Assembly: GCA_024711295.1 (NCBI GenBank)
Contig: JANJTB010000028.1
Span: 124,001 to 188,000 of the forward strand
Source of the DNA: a bacterium
GTDB taxonomy: Bacteria > Bacteroidota > Ignavibacteria > Kapaibacteriales > UBA2268
Direction of reading: 5' to 3'
Length of the DNA stretch: 64,000 bases
The position numbers were made by a program, and so were the translations under genes. Every line of letters begins with the position of its first letter. The stretch's first letter is position 1. Positions 17,470 to 27,240 of the stretch are shown here, piece by piece. Under the pieces are notes generated by a model. It was not told the origin of the DNA. It worked only from the letters and a program-made list of their open reading frames with translations, and did not search any database.

Positions 17470-18282
17470 TCATTTATAAATATATTGCTCAATTATACCT
17501 TGAATATTCTCAGGAACTTTTCTCAAAAAATCATAACCGCTCGAAAACTCAATATTATCAACGGATGTAGCAAACTCCTCCCATTTTTTATTTCTTATTC
17601 CTTCAATATTAGGCATCATTACGCTATAAATGATTGTATTGTAATTCACACATTCGAGCCCTTCTCCCTTTTCTAAAACAACAACAATCTTATAACAGCT
17701 ATCAGGCACTTTTATTCCACTTGAAAGAAACCTTTCGGATTTATATACTGCGCCTGCGTAAATATATAGTTCCTTATTACTTTTCTCAGCCAATTCTTCG
17801 ACGAATCTCTCGAAATCCAGCCACACACCTCGGTTAAGATCAGCAGTCTGAGGAATTATATTTGACATAAAAAATGTTGACTTATTATTCTCTTGAGTAT
17901 TGGTTCTATCATGAGACCTTACAAGATGACCTCTGTCAAAATTTGTATTTGTATAGTCGTCGTGTGCTACTTTTTTGATTGAATCAGGCAAATATGAATC
18001 TGTGATAAATTTGCCGCTGTAACGACCGGATTTTCCAATCCAATTTGAATTTAAGTTCCATGCAGCCCAGTTTGTTGTTTTAATAGTGTGATTATAACTT
18101 ACTGTAAACTGGCTTCTGTGAATAATCAAATCATCTGATGAATCTTTATCCACAGGTATGCCTAATGCGATATTTATTTTATATGAATCAGTACTATCAA
18201 GGATAATTACATTGGAGAATGCGGATTCTCTTGCAATTAAAACGGCAAGAAAAACATAAATAAATATCTTCAGATAAATCAT
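17470..18282 (-). CDS. Secreted DNA/RNA non-specific (NUC family) endonuclease
   Basis: 270 residues. A signal peptide covers about the first 22. The beta-beta-alpha-metal nuclease signature DRGH lies at 116-119 with general base His119; metal ligand Asn150 and Glu158 fall in NRGVWLDFE, all intact. It should cleave DNA and RNA outside the cytoplasm, useful for nutrient scavenging or biofilm DNA. There is no obvious T9SS tail, so it is probably periplasmic. The start overlaps the upstream isochorismatase-like gene by four bases. It converges on the sensor kinase gene 10 bases away. Confidence 0.88.
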   Translation of the reverse strand: MIYLKIFIYVFLAVLIARESAFSNVIILDSTDSYKINIALGIPVDKDSSDDLIIHRSQFTVSYNHTIKTTNWAAWNLNSNWIGKSGRYSGKFITDSYLPDSIKKVAHDDYTNTNFDRGHLVRSHDRTNTQENNKSTFFMSNIIPQTADLNRGVWLDFERFVEELAEKSNKELYIYAGAVYKSERFLSSGIKVPDSCYKIVVVLEKGEGLECVNYNTIIYSVMMPNIEGIRNKKWEEFATSVDNIEFSSGYDFLRKVPENIQGIIEQYIYK

Positions 18283-18821
18283 TTTACTAATTTGGAAATC
18301 TGTTTAAACTTATCAGTACCTGATACTCTCGTCAGCTCAAAAAGTAAAGATTCAACAGTAGTGATTATTGCACCTTCTTCATTAGCTCTTTTGACAGCAA
18401 TTCTTTTATCATTCAAATTGCGCGATGATACACAGTCCTCGACCAGAATTGGCGTATATCCGGCTGCGATCGCATCAATTACAGTCTGCAGAACGCATAC
18501 ATGAGATTCAATTCCAAATACAATCAAATTGCTTTTTGCTAATCCCATAAAAGCAGCCTGAAAATCTACATTATCTATACAGCTGAATTCAGCTTTTTCG
18601 ATATAACTGAAGTCTTCAAAAAGCTCTTTAAGGCTTTCAATTGTGTCTCCAATGCCTTTTGAATATTGTTGAGTAATCAGTATTGGAATATCTAAAATTT
18701 GTAAGCCTCTAACCAGTTTAATTATATTCTTTTCAAGATTCTGATTATCTGAAATATATGGAAATAGCTTTGATTGGACATCAATCATCACAGCAGCAGT
18801 TTTATCAGCTAAAATTCTCAT
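18279..18821 (-). CDS. Isochorismatase-family cysteine hydrolase
   Basis: 180 residues, one complete cysteine-hydrolase domain. The expected catalytic triad is present: Asp14 (AAVMIDVQ), Lys76 (IEKAEFSC) and Cys109 (GIESHVCVLQT). The GIESHVCV form is that of the YcaC/nicotinamidase-like hydrolase subfamily of unknown substrate rather than of true isochorismatase. It sits between comF and the nuclease gene in a minus-strand run and shares a four-base overlap with the latter. Confidence 0.85.
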   Translation of the reverse strand: MRILADKTAAVMIDVQSKLFPYISDNQNLEKNIIKLVRGLQILDIPILITQQYSKGIGDTIESLKELFEDFSYIEKAEFSCIDNVDFQAAFMGLAKSNLIVFGIESHVCVLQTVIDAIAAGYTPILVEDCVSSRNLNDKRIAVKRANEEGAIITTVESLLFELTRVSGTDKFKQISKLVK

Positions 18822-18866
18822 TTTATTCTATCCTTTGATTTTATGTTAACTTTTTTTATTTATAAA

Positions 18867-19592
18867 TTAATGAGCAAGTGCTAAAGTAGCAATACCAACT
18901 TTTTTTGCTCCTGACTCTATAAGCTTAGCGGCAGCTGAATTAAGAGTCGAACCTGTCGTAAGTACATCATCAATCAGCAAAATACTCTTATTTGTAATAT
19001 TCTGATTTTTCTTAACTTCGAATACATCGGTCATATTCTTTTTTCTATCGCTTTTATTTAGTTTTGTTTGTGTAACTGTATATTTTTTTCTAATCAAAAT
19101 ATCGTCAGAAAAAATAAGTCCACTTTTTCTACAAAGTCCTTTTGCAATCAGGTCTGACTGATTGAAACCCCTTTCTCGCTTTTTGGCAAAATGTATTGGA
19201 ATAGGTACAATATAGTCATAGTAAATCATTTTGTCATATATTAATCTGTTTGCAAGCATCTCACCGAGTTCTAAACCTAAAGATTTAAACTTATTATACT
19301 TTATAGCATGAATTATTTCAATATAACCCTCATTTTTTTCAATATTCATAAGTGCTGTTGCCTCTGACACATAACATACTTCATTCTCAAAATTCCTATG
19401 AAACCTGTTGAGAATAATCTCTTTTTCATCGGCAAAAGGTATATTATCGTAGCATTTGTTACAAATGAAACTGCTGATTGAATTACTAACTTTAAAAAGT
19501 GAGTTACAGACCAAACAATGAGGTGGTGCTACAAAATCGAATAAATTTCGCAGCAAAGCCTTATAAATAGAATGTCTGTTTTTGTCAAACAT
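18867..19592 (-). CDS. ComF-family phosphoribosyltransferase-like protein
   Basis: 241 residues. The N-terminus carries a double zinc-binding Cys motif (CLVC at 26-29, CNKC at 44-47). The C-terminal half is a type I phosphoribosyltransferase fold with the PRPP-binding loop LLIDDVLTTGSTL and an upstream KKRERGFNQSDLIAKGL block typical of ComF. In competent bacteria ComF works in the cytosol during DNA uptake. No other competence gene is nearby. The start is 17 bases downstream of the DoxX gene. Confidence 0.88.
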   Translation of the reverse strand: MFDKNRHSIYKALLRNLFDFVAPPHCLVCNSLFKVSNSISSFICNKCYDNIPFADEKEIILNRFHRNFENEVCYVSEATALMNIEKNEGYIEIIHAIKYNKFKSLGLELGEMLANRLIYDKMIYYDYIVPIPIHFAKKRERGFNQSDLIAKGLCRKSGLIFSDDILIRKKYTVTQTKLNKSDRKKNMTDVFEVKKNQNITNKSILLIDDVLTTGSTLNSAAAKLIESGAKKVGIATLALAH

Positions 19593-19609
19593 TTAGAATC
19601 ATAATTATT

Positions 19610-20047
19610 TTAATTATCAAATGAAAATCTTGTGCTTGGGAAAATAAACAAAACAATGGATGCTAAAAACAAAAGCAAATTCTCTATCAGTTTAGGCAAA
19701 CCCACTTTTTGAGGATTTGTAGTAGAGCAACCACAATTAATATCAAGTCCCATAGCCATAGCCCAAATCACAGCCAGAATAAACATAAACATTAAAGATG
19801 AAGATACTAGAGAACTCGCCTTTACTCTTACTCCCAAAGAAATCAATACGCCAACTATTACCTCTACCCATGGCAGGATCAATGCAAATAGATTTAAAAA
19901 AACCTCGGGCAATAATGAATAATTTGCAATTTCGCCTACAAATTTTTCCGGATTTGAAATTTTACCAACACCATACGAGATAAAAATATACCCTACAACT
20001 AATCTTAAAATCAGCAAAACATATTGATTTTCAATAATCTTTTTCAT
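19610..20047 (-). CDS. DoxX/MauE-family membrane protein
   Basis: 145 residues with four membrane helices (about 8-28, 47-70, 75-97 and 117-137). It has the DoxX signature VGYIFISYGVGKI and a cysteine pair in the periplasmic-facing loop (DINCGCSTTNP), as in redox-associated MauE/DoxX proteins. Such proteins accompany thiol or quinone redox steps; the partner here is unknown. It is the first gene of the minus-strand run DoxX-comF-hydrolase-nuclease. Confidence 0.8.
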   Translation of the reverse strand: MKKIIENQYVLLILRLVVGYIFISYGVGKISNPEKFVGEIANYSLLPEVFLNLFALILPWVEVIVGVLISLGVRVKASSLVSSSLMFMFILAVIWAMAMGLDINCGCSTTNPQKVGLPKLIENLLLFLASIVLFIFPSTRFSFDN

Positions 20048-20228
20048 AGCACATAATACAGTTTTCTGAATAATGAATTATAAACTAAAAAAAATCAATA
20101 TTATTTTATCAAATGAATGTAATTTGCTAAAAAATGATTTTTTTTTATTTATCTAAAAATAAGTTAAAATAATTACGTTAATAAATTGATTACTGAGAAA
20201 TATATTTAATAAAAATACAGAAAAACCA

Positions 20229-21182
20229 ATGGCAAATAAACTAACTTTTGACTTCGAAAAACCAATAATTGACTTAGAGCAAAAAATTGAAGAAATGCGT
20301 GTTCTTGGTCAACAAATTGATATTTCCAAAGAAATTAAAGATTTAGAAGGAAAAATTGAAGAACTAAAAGTTGAGATTTACAAAAATCTTACACGTTGGC
20401 AAAGAGTACAAATAGCCCGTCATCCCGATAGACCTAACACATTAGACTATATCAATAACTGCTTTACAGATTTTGTAGAATTGCACGGAGACAGAAAGTT
20501 TAAAGATGATCCTGCCATTGTAGGTGGATTTGCGAATTTTGAGGGTAAGTCTGTTATGGTTGTCGGGCATCAGAAAGGCAAAGACACTAAATCGAACCTG
20601 TACAGAAATTTTGGTATGCCCAACCCCGAAGGATATCGCAAAGCTGCCAGATTATTTGAGTTAGCCGAAAAGTTTAATAAACCAATTATCACATTGCTTG
20701 ATACACCTGGAGCATTCCCCGGGCTCGAAGCAGAAGAAAGAGGACAAGCTGAAGCCATAGCCGCAAATCTTCTGCTGATGAATAAGCTAAAAGTTCCGAT
20801 AATTGTTATTGTCATTGGTGAAGGCGCTTCGGGTGGTGCAATTGGTATTGGAGTAGGCGACAGAATTTTAATGCTCGAAAACTCCTGGTATTCAGTTATT
20901 TCACCTGAATCATGCTCTTCAATACTTTGGAGAAGTTGGGATTTTAAAGAACAGGCAGCTGAGCAATTACAGTTGACAGCACAAGATTTGCTGAAATTGA
21001 AGGTAATTGATGAAATTATCGAAGAGCCCTTAGGCGGAGCTCATCAAAATCCTAAGCAGATGTATGATGTTTTCAGTAAAGTATTGGCTAAAGAACTGCA
21101 AACTGTATCCAAAATAAATAAGGAAAAGCTTACAAAGCTTAGACGCGAAAAATTTTATGCAATGGGAATATGGCAGGAATAA
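20229..21182 (+). CDS. accA: Acetyl-CoA carboxylase carboxyltransferase subunit alpha
   Basis: 317 residues, full length. The N-terminal coiled helix ([15 protein letters not shown]) is followed by the crotonase core with [32 protein letters not shown] and [15 protein letters not shown]. It pairs with AccD to carboxylate acetyl-CoA for fatty acid synthesis in the cytosol. It is not linked to accD or accBC; the four subunits lie at three loci in this window. A YqaA-like membrane gene follows after 16 bases. Confidence 0.95.
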   Translation: MANKLTFDFEKPIIDLEQKIEEMRVLGQQIDISKEIKDLEGKIEELKVEIYKNLTRWQRVQIARHPDRPNTLDYINNCFTDFVELHGDRKFKDDPAIVGGFANFEGKSVMVVGHQKGKDTKSNLYRNFGMPNPEGYRKAARLFELAEKFNKPIITLLDTPGAFPGLEAEERGQAEAIAANLLLMNKLKVPIIVIVIGEGASGGAIGIGVGDRILMLENSWYSVISPESCSSILWRSWDFKEQAAEQLQLTAQDLLKLKVIDEIIEEPLGGAHQNPKQMYDVFSKVLAKELQTVSKINKEKLTKLRREKFYAMGIWQE

Positions 21183-21198
21183 AAACTAATCAGCAATT

Positions 21199-21801
21199 AT
21201 GTTAAAATTCTTTAGCTCTCAGAAGAAAAGAATTATTGCATCATTGCTAAAATTTGCCAATAATCCTTATGCTAAGACAACAATTTTTATTCATTCAATT
21301 GCTGATTCTTCGATATTGCCGATATCGGTTGATATTACATTTGTTCCAATTTCAATTGCATTGCCAAAAAAGTCATTTGTTTTTGCACTATGGGCAACTA
21401 TAGGTTCTTTGATTGGTGGAATAATTTCTTATTTTATTGGGATGGAGCTAATGTCTGTCTTAGGGCAGGAATTGATAAATATCATCAGCGGACCTGAAGT
21501 CTGGGATGAGATGCTTACATCGTTCAGAGGTGATTTAGCTCTTTGGACTCTCGTGGTTGCAGCCATCACTCCACTACCCTATTCATTGGCATGTATGGCA
21601 AGCGGTGTGGTTGAGCTCGATTTTACTACTTTTGTGATAATCTCAGTAGCAGGCAGAACCTTTAGATTTTTTCTCATAGCGGCTTTGGTTTACTTGTTCG
21701 GGCCTGCAGTGCAGGTATTTCTTGATAAATATACACGCCAGCTGGCAATATTTTTTATAACTGCTTTTATAATAACAATTTCAGCTCTTATTTTTCTTTA
21801 G
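21199..21801 (+). CDS. YqaA/DedA-like (VTT domain) membrane protein
   Basis: 200 residues with four to five hydrophobic helices. The short re-entrant pattern includes FALWATIGSLIGGIISYFIG and a later SVAGRTFRFFLIAALVYLFG with the arginine typical of SNARE-associated/DedA relatives. Proteins of this fold act in lipid or undecaprenyl-phosphate transport in the inner membrane; YqaA itself is uncharacterised. It lies between accA and uvrA in a tight plus-strand run. Confidence 0.75.
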   Translation: MLKFFSSQKKRIIASLLKFANNPYAKTTIFIHSIADSSILPISVDITFVPISIALPKKSFVFALWATIGSLIGGIISYFIGMELMSVLGQELINIISGPEVWDEMLTSFRGDLALWTLVVAAITPLPYSLACMASGVVELDFTTFVIISVAGRTFRFFLIAALVYLFGPAVQVFLDKYTRQLAIFFITAFIITISALIFL

Positions 21802-21817
21802 GCCTTACTAAAAAATA

Positions 21818-24739
21818 ATGAATAACTTAGCATATACATTTTTTGATAATTCATCAAACGAAGAGCTCTCCGAGATAAAGATATCCGGTGCAAGAGAGCA
21901 CAATCTTAAAAATATTTCGCTGGATATTCCCCGAGATAAATTCGTTGTAATTACCGGATTATCCGGTTCAGGAAAGTCTTCTTTAGCTTTCGACACTTTA
22001 TATGCCGAAGGACAGAGAAGATATGTGGAATGTCTCTCCCCTTATGCAAAACAATTTTTAGGAATAATGAAAAAACCAGATGTTGATGTTATTGAAGGAT
22101 TATCCCCTGCAATTTCGATTGAACAGAAATCTGTCAGTCATAATCCAAGGTCAACAGTAGGAACTACCACAGAGGTTTATGATTATCTGAGGTTATTATT
22201 CTCAAAGATTGGAACACAGTATTGTACAGAATGTAATATTCCTGTGATAAAGAAGAATTTAGATGAAATAATCAATGAAATAAAAAGCACATTTTCTGGT
22301 AAGGAAATACTGGTTTTGGCACCTATAGTAAAGGGTAGGAAAGGACAATACAAAGAGTTAATCAACAATTTGATGGGTCAGGGATTTACCAGAATCCGAT
22401 TAGACGGAAAAATTGTCAAATTATCCGAGAATCTAACTATTGAAAGGTATAGCATACATGATATAGAGCTGGTAGTTGATAAGATATTCGTTTCGGAGAA
22501 TTCCGAGAAAAGACTCAGAGACTCTGTTTCCCTGTCAATAGCAAAATCAGATGGTGTTGTAATGATTCTCGAAGATGATACCAACGATTCGAAATACTCA
22601 CTTTTCTCTGTAAACAACTCTTGTCCGGGTTGCGGTAAATCTTATGATGCTCCTGCTCCTAACTCATTTTCCTTCAACAGTCCTTACGGTGCCTGTCAAA
22701 AATGCCAGGGAATAGGTGAAATTGAGGATTTTGGGATTGAAAACTTACTTAAAAATCCAGAACTCAGTATTATTGACGGAGCTGTTCCTGCAATGCTTGA
22801 CCCATTAATTGCAAAAGAATTTACATACTTCGTAGAGCTATGCAACGAATTGGAATTAGCTGTTGATATACCGGTAAATAAACTGAGCCCTAACCAGTTC
22901 GAGGAATTATTTGACGGTAAAAAGGAATTTGACTTAGCAAAAATTAAAAAGTCCAACATATATATTAAAGCAAATCAATTCGACTATTTCAGAGGAGTTC
23001 GTGGATTTTTCAGATTCTTGCTAAAAGCAGTTGGAGAGAATAACAAAATTAACTTCGCTTCTGAATTCAACAGTTTGATTACATGCCCTGACTGCAAGGG
23101 CCAAAGATTACGCAAAGAATCGCTATTCATTAAAATTCAGGACTACAACATCACAGATTTGTGCAATCTGAATATTATTCACCTGGTGTCGGAATGTAGT
23201 GCAATTGAACAAAATTTTACTGATCGTCAAAAGGCAATAGCATTTACAATTATTCAAGAAATTACAACTCGATCACAATTTCTGATTAATGTCGGGCTTA
23301 GTTATTTATCTTTAAATAGAAGTGTCCGAACTCTATCAGGAGGGGAGTCGCAGAGAATCAGACTTGCATCACAGATTGGCTCACAGCTCGTCGGAGTTAT
23401 GTATGTACTCGACGAACCAAGCATAGGTCTTCATCAGCACGACAACATTAAACTTATTGACTCACTAAAGCATCTGCGTGATTTGGGTAATACCGTAATT
23501 GTAGTTGAGCACGACAAACAAATGATTGAAATGTCTGACTACCTTATTGACATAGGTCCGGGTGCCGGAATCCATGGGGGCGAAATTATACTCACAGGCA
23601 ATCCTGTTGATATAATTAACCGTAAAGATATGTATCTTGGTTACAGAAATTCCGTAACCGCACAATATTTGACAGGTGAAAAATCAATTAACATCCCAAA
23701 TACAAGAAGGACAGGCAATGGAAATTTCATTGAATTGAATGGAGCAAAAGGCAATAATCTAAAAAAAGTTGACCTAAAACTGCCCCTTGGTTTGTTTGTC
23801 TGCATTACGGGTATGAGCGGCTCTGGCAAGAGCAGTCTTATCAATGATACTCTTTATCCTATTCTGTCGCGTCATTTCAACCGGAAGTCCACACTTGTAC
23901 CACTGCCTTACAATTCAGTCAGTGGGCTCGAACATATTGATAAAATAATTGAGATTGACCAACAGCCAATAGGCAGGACCCCCCGCTCAAATCCTGCTAC
24001 ATATACAGGGATTTTTACTCTTATCAGAGACTTTTTTGCTATGCTGCCTGAGTCTAAAATTCGTGGCTACAAGTCCGGTAGATTCTCATTTAATGTGGAG
24101 GGCGGAAGATGTGCAGAATGTCAGGGTGCAGGAATCAAAAAAATTGAGATGAATTTTCTTCCTGATGTTTATGTTACTTGCGACGAGTGTAACGGAAAGC
24201 GATATAACACAGAAACACTGATGGTAAAATACAGAGACCATTCAATTGCTGATGTGCTTGATATGACCGTTGAGGAAGCAAATGAATTCTTCAAAGATAT
24301 TCCCAAACTAAAGAAAAAAATTTCCACATTATTCGAAGTAGGATTGGGATACATCACTCTCGGGCAGCAGGCACCCACTTTATCAGGCGGCGAAGCACAA
24401 AGGGTAAAACTCGCTACAGAATTATCTAAAGTTAGTACAGGAAAAACTCTTTACTTGCTGGACGAACCCACTACCGGTCTGCACTTCGAAGATGTGAACG
24501 TACTGCTAAAATTGCTTGACAAACTGGTTGACAAAGGCAATACTGTGGTAGTAATTGAGCATAATTTAGATGTTATTAAATGTGCAGACTATATAATTGA
24601 CTTAGGTCCCGAAGGCGGAGCCGAAGGTGGCAAAATTGTTGCTCAAGGGACACCTGAAAAAATTGTTAAATCCAGATTGAGTACTACAGGTAAATACCTT
24701 AAGCAAGAACTGGCTGTTAGGAATATGTCAAAAAGTTAG
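21818..24739 (+). CDS. uvrA: UvrABC excision repair protein A
   Basis: 973 residues, full length. Two ABC ATPase modules are visible: Walker [15 protein letters not shown] near residue 47 and [14 protein letters not shown] near 665, with signatures [12 protein letters not shown] and [12 protein letters not shown]. Zinc-finger cysteines appear as [11 protein letters not shown] in the first half and [14 protein letters not shown] with CDECNGKRY in the second. It scans DNA for helix-distorting damage and loads UvrB. It starts 16 bases after the YqaA-like gene. No uvrB or uvrC is in the window. Confidence 0.96.
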   Translation: MNNLAYTFFDNSSNEELSEIKISGAREHNLKNISLDIPRDKFVVITGLSGSGKSSLAFDTLYAEGQRRYVECLSPYAKQFLGIMKKPDVDVIEGLSPAISIEQKSVSHNPRSTVGTTTEVYDYLRLLFSKIGTQYCTECNIPVIKKNLDEIINEIKSTFSGKEILVLAPIVKGRKGQYKELINNLMGQGFTRIRLDGKIVKLSENLTIERYSIHDIELVVDKIFVSENSEKRLRDSVSLSIAKSDGVVMILEDDTNDSKYSLFSVNNSCPGCGKSYDAPAPNSFSFNSPYGACQKCQGIGEIEDFGIENLLKNPELSIIDGAVPAMLDPLIAKEFTYFVELCNELELAVDIPVNKLSPNQFEELFDGKKEFDLAKIKKSNIYIKANQFDYFRGVRGFFRFLLKAVGENNKINFASEFNSLITCPDCKGQRLRKESLFIKIQDYNITDLCNLNIIHLVSECSAIEQNFTDRQKAIAFTIIQEITTRSQFLINVGLSYLSLNRSVRTLSGGESQRIRLASQIGSQLVGVMYVLDEPSIGLHQHDNIKLIDSLKHLRDLGNTVIVVEHDKQMIEMSDYLIDIGPGAGIHGGEIILTGNPVDIINRKDMYLGYRNSVTAQYLTGEKSINIPNTRRTGNGNFIELNGAKGNNLKKVDLKLPLGLFVCITGMSGSGKSSLINDTLYPILSRHFNRKSTLVPLPYNSVSGLEHIDKIIEIDQQPIGRTPRSNPATYTGIFTLIRDFFAMLPESKIRGYKSGRFSFNVEGGRCAECQGAGIKKIEMNFLPDVYVTCDECNGKRYNTETLMVKYRDHSIADVLDMTVEEANEFFKDIPKLKKKISTLFEVGLGYITLGQQAPTLSGGEAQRVKLATELSKVSTGKTLYLLDEPTTGLHFEDVNVLLKLLDKLVDKGNTVVVIEHNLDVIKCADYIIDLGPEGGAEGGKIVAQGTPEKIVKSRLSTTGKYLKQELAVRNMSKS

Positions 24740-24919
24740 TTATTGACGGAATGTTTATTTTTGTGTAAAATAAATGCAAAAGAACTTAATTAAATATTAA
24801 TATTTTGATTTGAAACTCTTTTTAATTTGGCAATAACAACTGGTAAAATACACATTGCGTTTTTTTTTATCGTTGAAATAATTAAAAATAATATGTTAAT
24901 TTAATATTGGAAATGAACA

Positions 24920-25372
24920 ATGAAAAAGTTGACTTTCCTTCTTACTGCTATCTTAATTTTAGCACCTGCATCATTCCTTCATTCACTATCATTAAATGAT
25001 TCTGCCGCTACAAATCTAGTAAAAGAATTTCAGGGAAAAACTGAAAATTGGAGGATTGCTTATAACAGCAAAAATGCCCAAAATCTTATTCAATTCTATA
25101 CCGAAGATGCTGTTTATGTTTCATCACATGTAGCCGGACTTGAAGCAAAAGGCAGAGATAAATTAATATCCAACTTCCAGAATGGGATGAAAATAGGTGG
25201 ATTTATAGATTCCATCGAAATACTTAAAATAGACATTTCCGGTGATATAGCTACTTTGCTCTGCAAATATAAAGCCACGAATAATGGCGTAACTGTGATT
25301 GGCAGAAACTTATTAGTAATAAAAAATATTAATGGAAATTGGCTCATTTCAATTCACATGACAGTTGTATAA
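24920..25372 (+). CDS. Secreted NTF2-like (SnoaL/DUF4440) protein
   Basis: 150 residues. A signal peptide (MKKLTFLLTAILILAPASF) is followed by one NTF2-like cone domain, with NWRIAYNSKNAQNLIQFY and FYTEDAVYVSSHVAG, then a beta-rich C-terminal half ending NWLISIHMTVV. Members bind small hydrophobic ligands or act as isomerases or hydrolases; no catalytic residues can be assigned. It is preceded by 180 bases of AT-rich DNA and followed by the structured region at 25.5 kb. Confidence 0.72.
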   Translation: MKKLTFLLTAILILAPASFLHSLSLNDSAATNLVKEFQGKTENWRIAYNSKNAQNLIQFYTEDAVYVSSHVAGLEAKGRDKLISNFQNGMKIGGFIDSIEILKIDISGDIATLLCKYKATNNGVTVIGRNLLVIKNINGNWLISIHMTVV

Positions 25373-25542
25373 TTTTTTAGTGAGCAAAGCAATTCATTCT
25401 GCCATATTGAAATTTACTTCGTTAATTTAGCCAATTTAAGCAATATACATGTATATTTTATTGATTTTTTTTTGCTAATTTTGTAAAGTCATTTATTGAG
25501 ATATTGTAAATAAGTAAGATAAATTTTAGATAATGAAAGGGT

Positions 25543-25767
25543 ATGAATAATCGTGACTTAATTATTATTCATAGACAGAATTATACAATGAGGCATACAA
25601 ACCCATCCATAGAGCGTCAGGAATGGCCCTTCAAGACAGACATCCACAAATGGTATGTTCGTCGTCTTGGGTCAGGACCGTATTATCATGCATTCCCGGT
25701 GTACAAGGGTGTATGGAAAACCATGCACCCGGTTTGGCTCCCCGTTTTTATTATTTGCTGTAATTAA
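25543..25767 (+). CDS. Doubtful small ORF in the structured region
   Basis: 74 codons from an ATG with AAAGGG 1-6 bases upstream, which is too close for a normal ribosome-binding site. The peptide is rich in Trp, Tyr, His and Pro in its second half and has no signal peptide or membrane segment; the last ten residues are hydrophobic. The reading frame overlaps both inverted repeats, so coding and RNA structure compete as explanations. Confidence 0.25.
   Translation: MNNRDLIIIHRQNYTMRHTNPSIERQEWPFKTDIHKWYVRRLGSGPYYHAFPVYKGVWKTMHPVWLPVFIICCN
25707..25730 (+). repeat. GC-rich hairpin GGGTGTATGG-AAAA-CCATGCACCC
   Basis: A 10-bp stem with one G-U pair and an AAAA tetraloop stands out in AT-rich DNA. 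The downstream sequence GGCTCCCCGTTTTT ends in a short T run, so this may be part of a terminator for a short RNA that begins near 25490. Confidence 0.5.
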
Positions 25768-25894
25768 AGGAGATGAATTCTTGTTTTGCCTTATGACAAT
25801 TGACTATGACTTATTGATTTAAGAAATGACCTGATGCATTCCTGTCTAAATGACAGGCTGTAATTTTTAATTTATCTTATACGGAGGTTTCATT

Positions 25895-27232
25895 ATGGAA
25901 CGCAAAATGTTTTTAATTGTGGCGGCTTTGGTGCTGCTTTTTGTTCAATCTGCTTTTGCTCAAAGTGAGGAGCTAAGCGACACTGTATGGACTAAGTTTA
26001 CTTATCCAAATGCAGTAAATGCTGTAAAATTCACTCCCGACGGCAAATATCTTGCTTCAGGTGGGGATGACGGAGTACCAAGATTATGGGATGCTGAAAC
26101 GGGAGCACTAATAAGGGAATTTCAGGGGAATGACTGTAAAATATGGTCACTTGATATTAATAATTCAGGTGAATTAATTGCTGTGGTTAATGATTCATCA
26201 ATTATTACTATTTGGAATGTTAATTCCGGTGAAATTTTAAAAGTAATTGACTATTATGGAAATAGCAATAAACTGAGGGGGCTTGATTTAAAGTTTTCTA
26301 ATAATGGGATATATTTAGCTGCAATACTTGCAAAATACGGACTAAATTCTATTGAAAGAGATATCATTCTATGGAATACACATAATTGGGAAATAAAATC
26401 TCAATTAATGGACGTTGCTGTACCAATTTCATTAATGTTTTCACCAGATGACTCAAAGATTGCTGTTTCTGATATTGTTTTAGGAGATGAAAAAATAGTT
26501 GTTGCGATTTTGAATGTTCCAAGTTTATCCCATATTGCTTACTCTGGTGAATCTAAAAATGCCATTATAGATTTAGCTTTCTCCCCAAACAACGAATACC
26601 TCGCCGGTGCACTCGAGTCTTCTCCCAACAAAATCTGGAATACTTCCGACTGGAAATTGTTACGTAATCTCGGAATTGGCACTGATGCAAGAGCCGTTGC
26701 ATTTTCTCCCGATAGCAAATATGTTGTCACCGGGTATATAGTTGGAGGAATTGATTTAGCAAGATTATTTATTTTTGATAAAGAATCGGGAATAGTACAA
26801 TATTCGTATTTGTTGGATTATTTTAAAGATTCGTTATTTAAAAAAAATGGATTGTTAGCTTATTCTATTGATATAAATAAAACAGCCGAAAAAATCGCAG
26901 TCGGTACCGGAGCGGGAATATGTATGCTCAACGCCAAATGGAATCCGACATCAGTACAGGACAATCCGGTGCAAATATTTGAGCCGATTGTATTTCCAAA
27001 CCCGACAAACAGCACAGCAAATATAAGATTTGACCTGCTTAATTCAGCGTCAATTAATATTCAGATTTATGATATTAATTCCCGTTTAATAGCTCATATT
27101 TTTGATGGTTATCTTGATGCCGGAAACCACAATTTTGAGTGGAACACAGCACAAACACCATCCGGCTCCTATTTTGCACGAATTACAACAAACGGCATAG
27201 TTTCTTCAATTCAAATAATCGTAAATAAGTGA
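25895..27232 (+). CDS. Secreted WD40-like protein with T9SS sorting domain
   Basis: 445 residues. A GGAGG site 8 bases before the ATG is the clearest ribosome-binding site in this stretch. The signal peptide ends at about residue 22 (VQSAFAQ). Several WD40 blades follow, with NAVKFTPDGKYLASGGDDG, IWNVNSG and AFSPDSKYVVTG. The C-terminal 85 residues (IVFPNPTNSTANIRFDLL onward) are a type A T9SS sorting domain. It is probably exported and surface-bound, with a binding rather than catalytic role. It resembles the 2731-4962 protein in architecture but is shorter. The next gene begins 8 bases after its stop. Confidence 0.87.
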   Translation: MERKMFLIVAALVLLFVQSAFAQSEELSDTVWTKFTYPNAVNAVKFTPDGKYLASGGDDGVPRLWDAETGALIREFQGNDCKIWSLDINNSGELIAVVNDSSIITIWNVNSGEILKVIDYYGNSNKLRGLDLKFSNNGIYLAAILAKYGLNSIERDIILWNTHNWEIKSQLMDVAVPISLMFSPDDSKIAVSDIVLGDEKIVVAILNVPSLSHIAYSGESKNAIIDLAFSPNNEYLAGALESSPNKIWNTSDWKLLRNLGIGTDARAVAFSPDSKYVVTGYIVGGIDLARLFIFDKESGIVQYSYLLDYFKDSLFKKNGLLAYSIDINKTAEKIAVGTGAGICMLNAKWNPTSVQDNPVQIFEPIVFPNPTNSTANIRFDLLNSASINIQIYDINSRLIAHIFDGYLDAGNHNFEWNTAQTPSGSYFARITTNGIVSSIQIIVNK

Positions 27233-27240
27233 GGTGGAAA

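Larger units (their letters stand above)
25373..25894. other. 522-base region with inverted repeats and a weak small ORF
   Basis: No recognised gene lies between the NTF2-like gene and the WD40 T9SS gene. The region holds an exact -7-like TAATTTTG (25476-25483), a perfect 10-bp inverted repeat at 25542-25573, a 10-bp GC-rich hairpin at 25707-25730 and a 6-bp hairpin at 25841-25857. A 74-codon ORF (25543-25767) begins inside the first repeat, behind AAAGGG. Its peptide (with HKWYVRRLGSGPYYHAFP) matches nothing I know. It could be a structured RNA, a leader, or a small gene. Confidence 0.45.
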
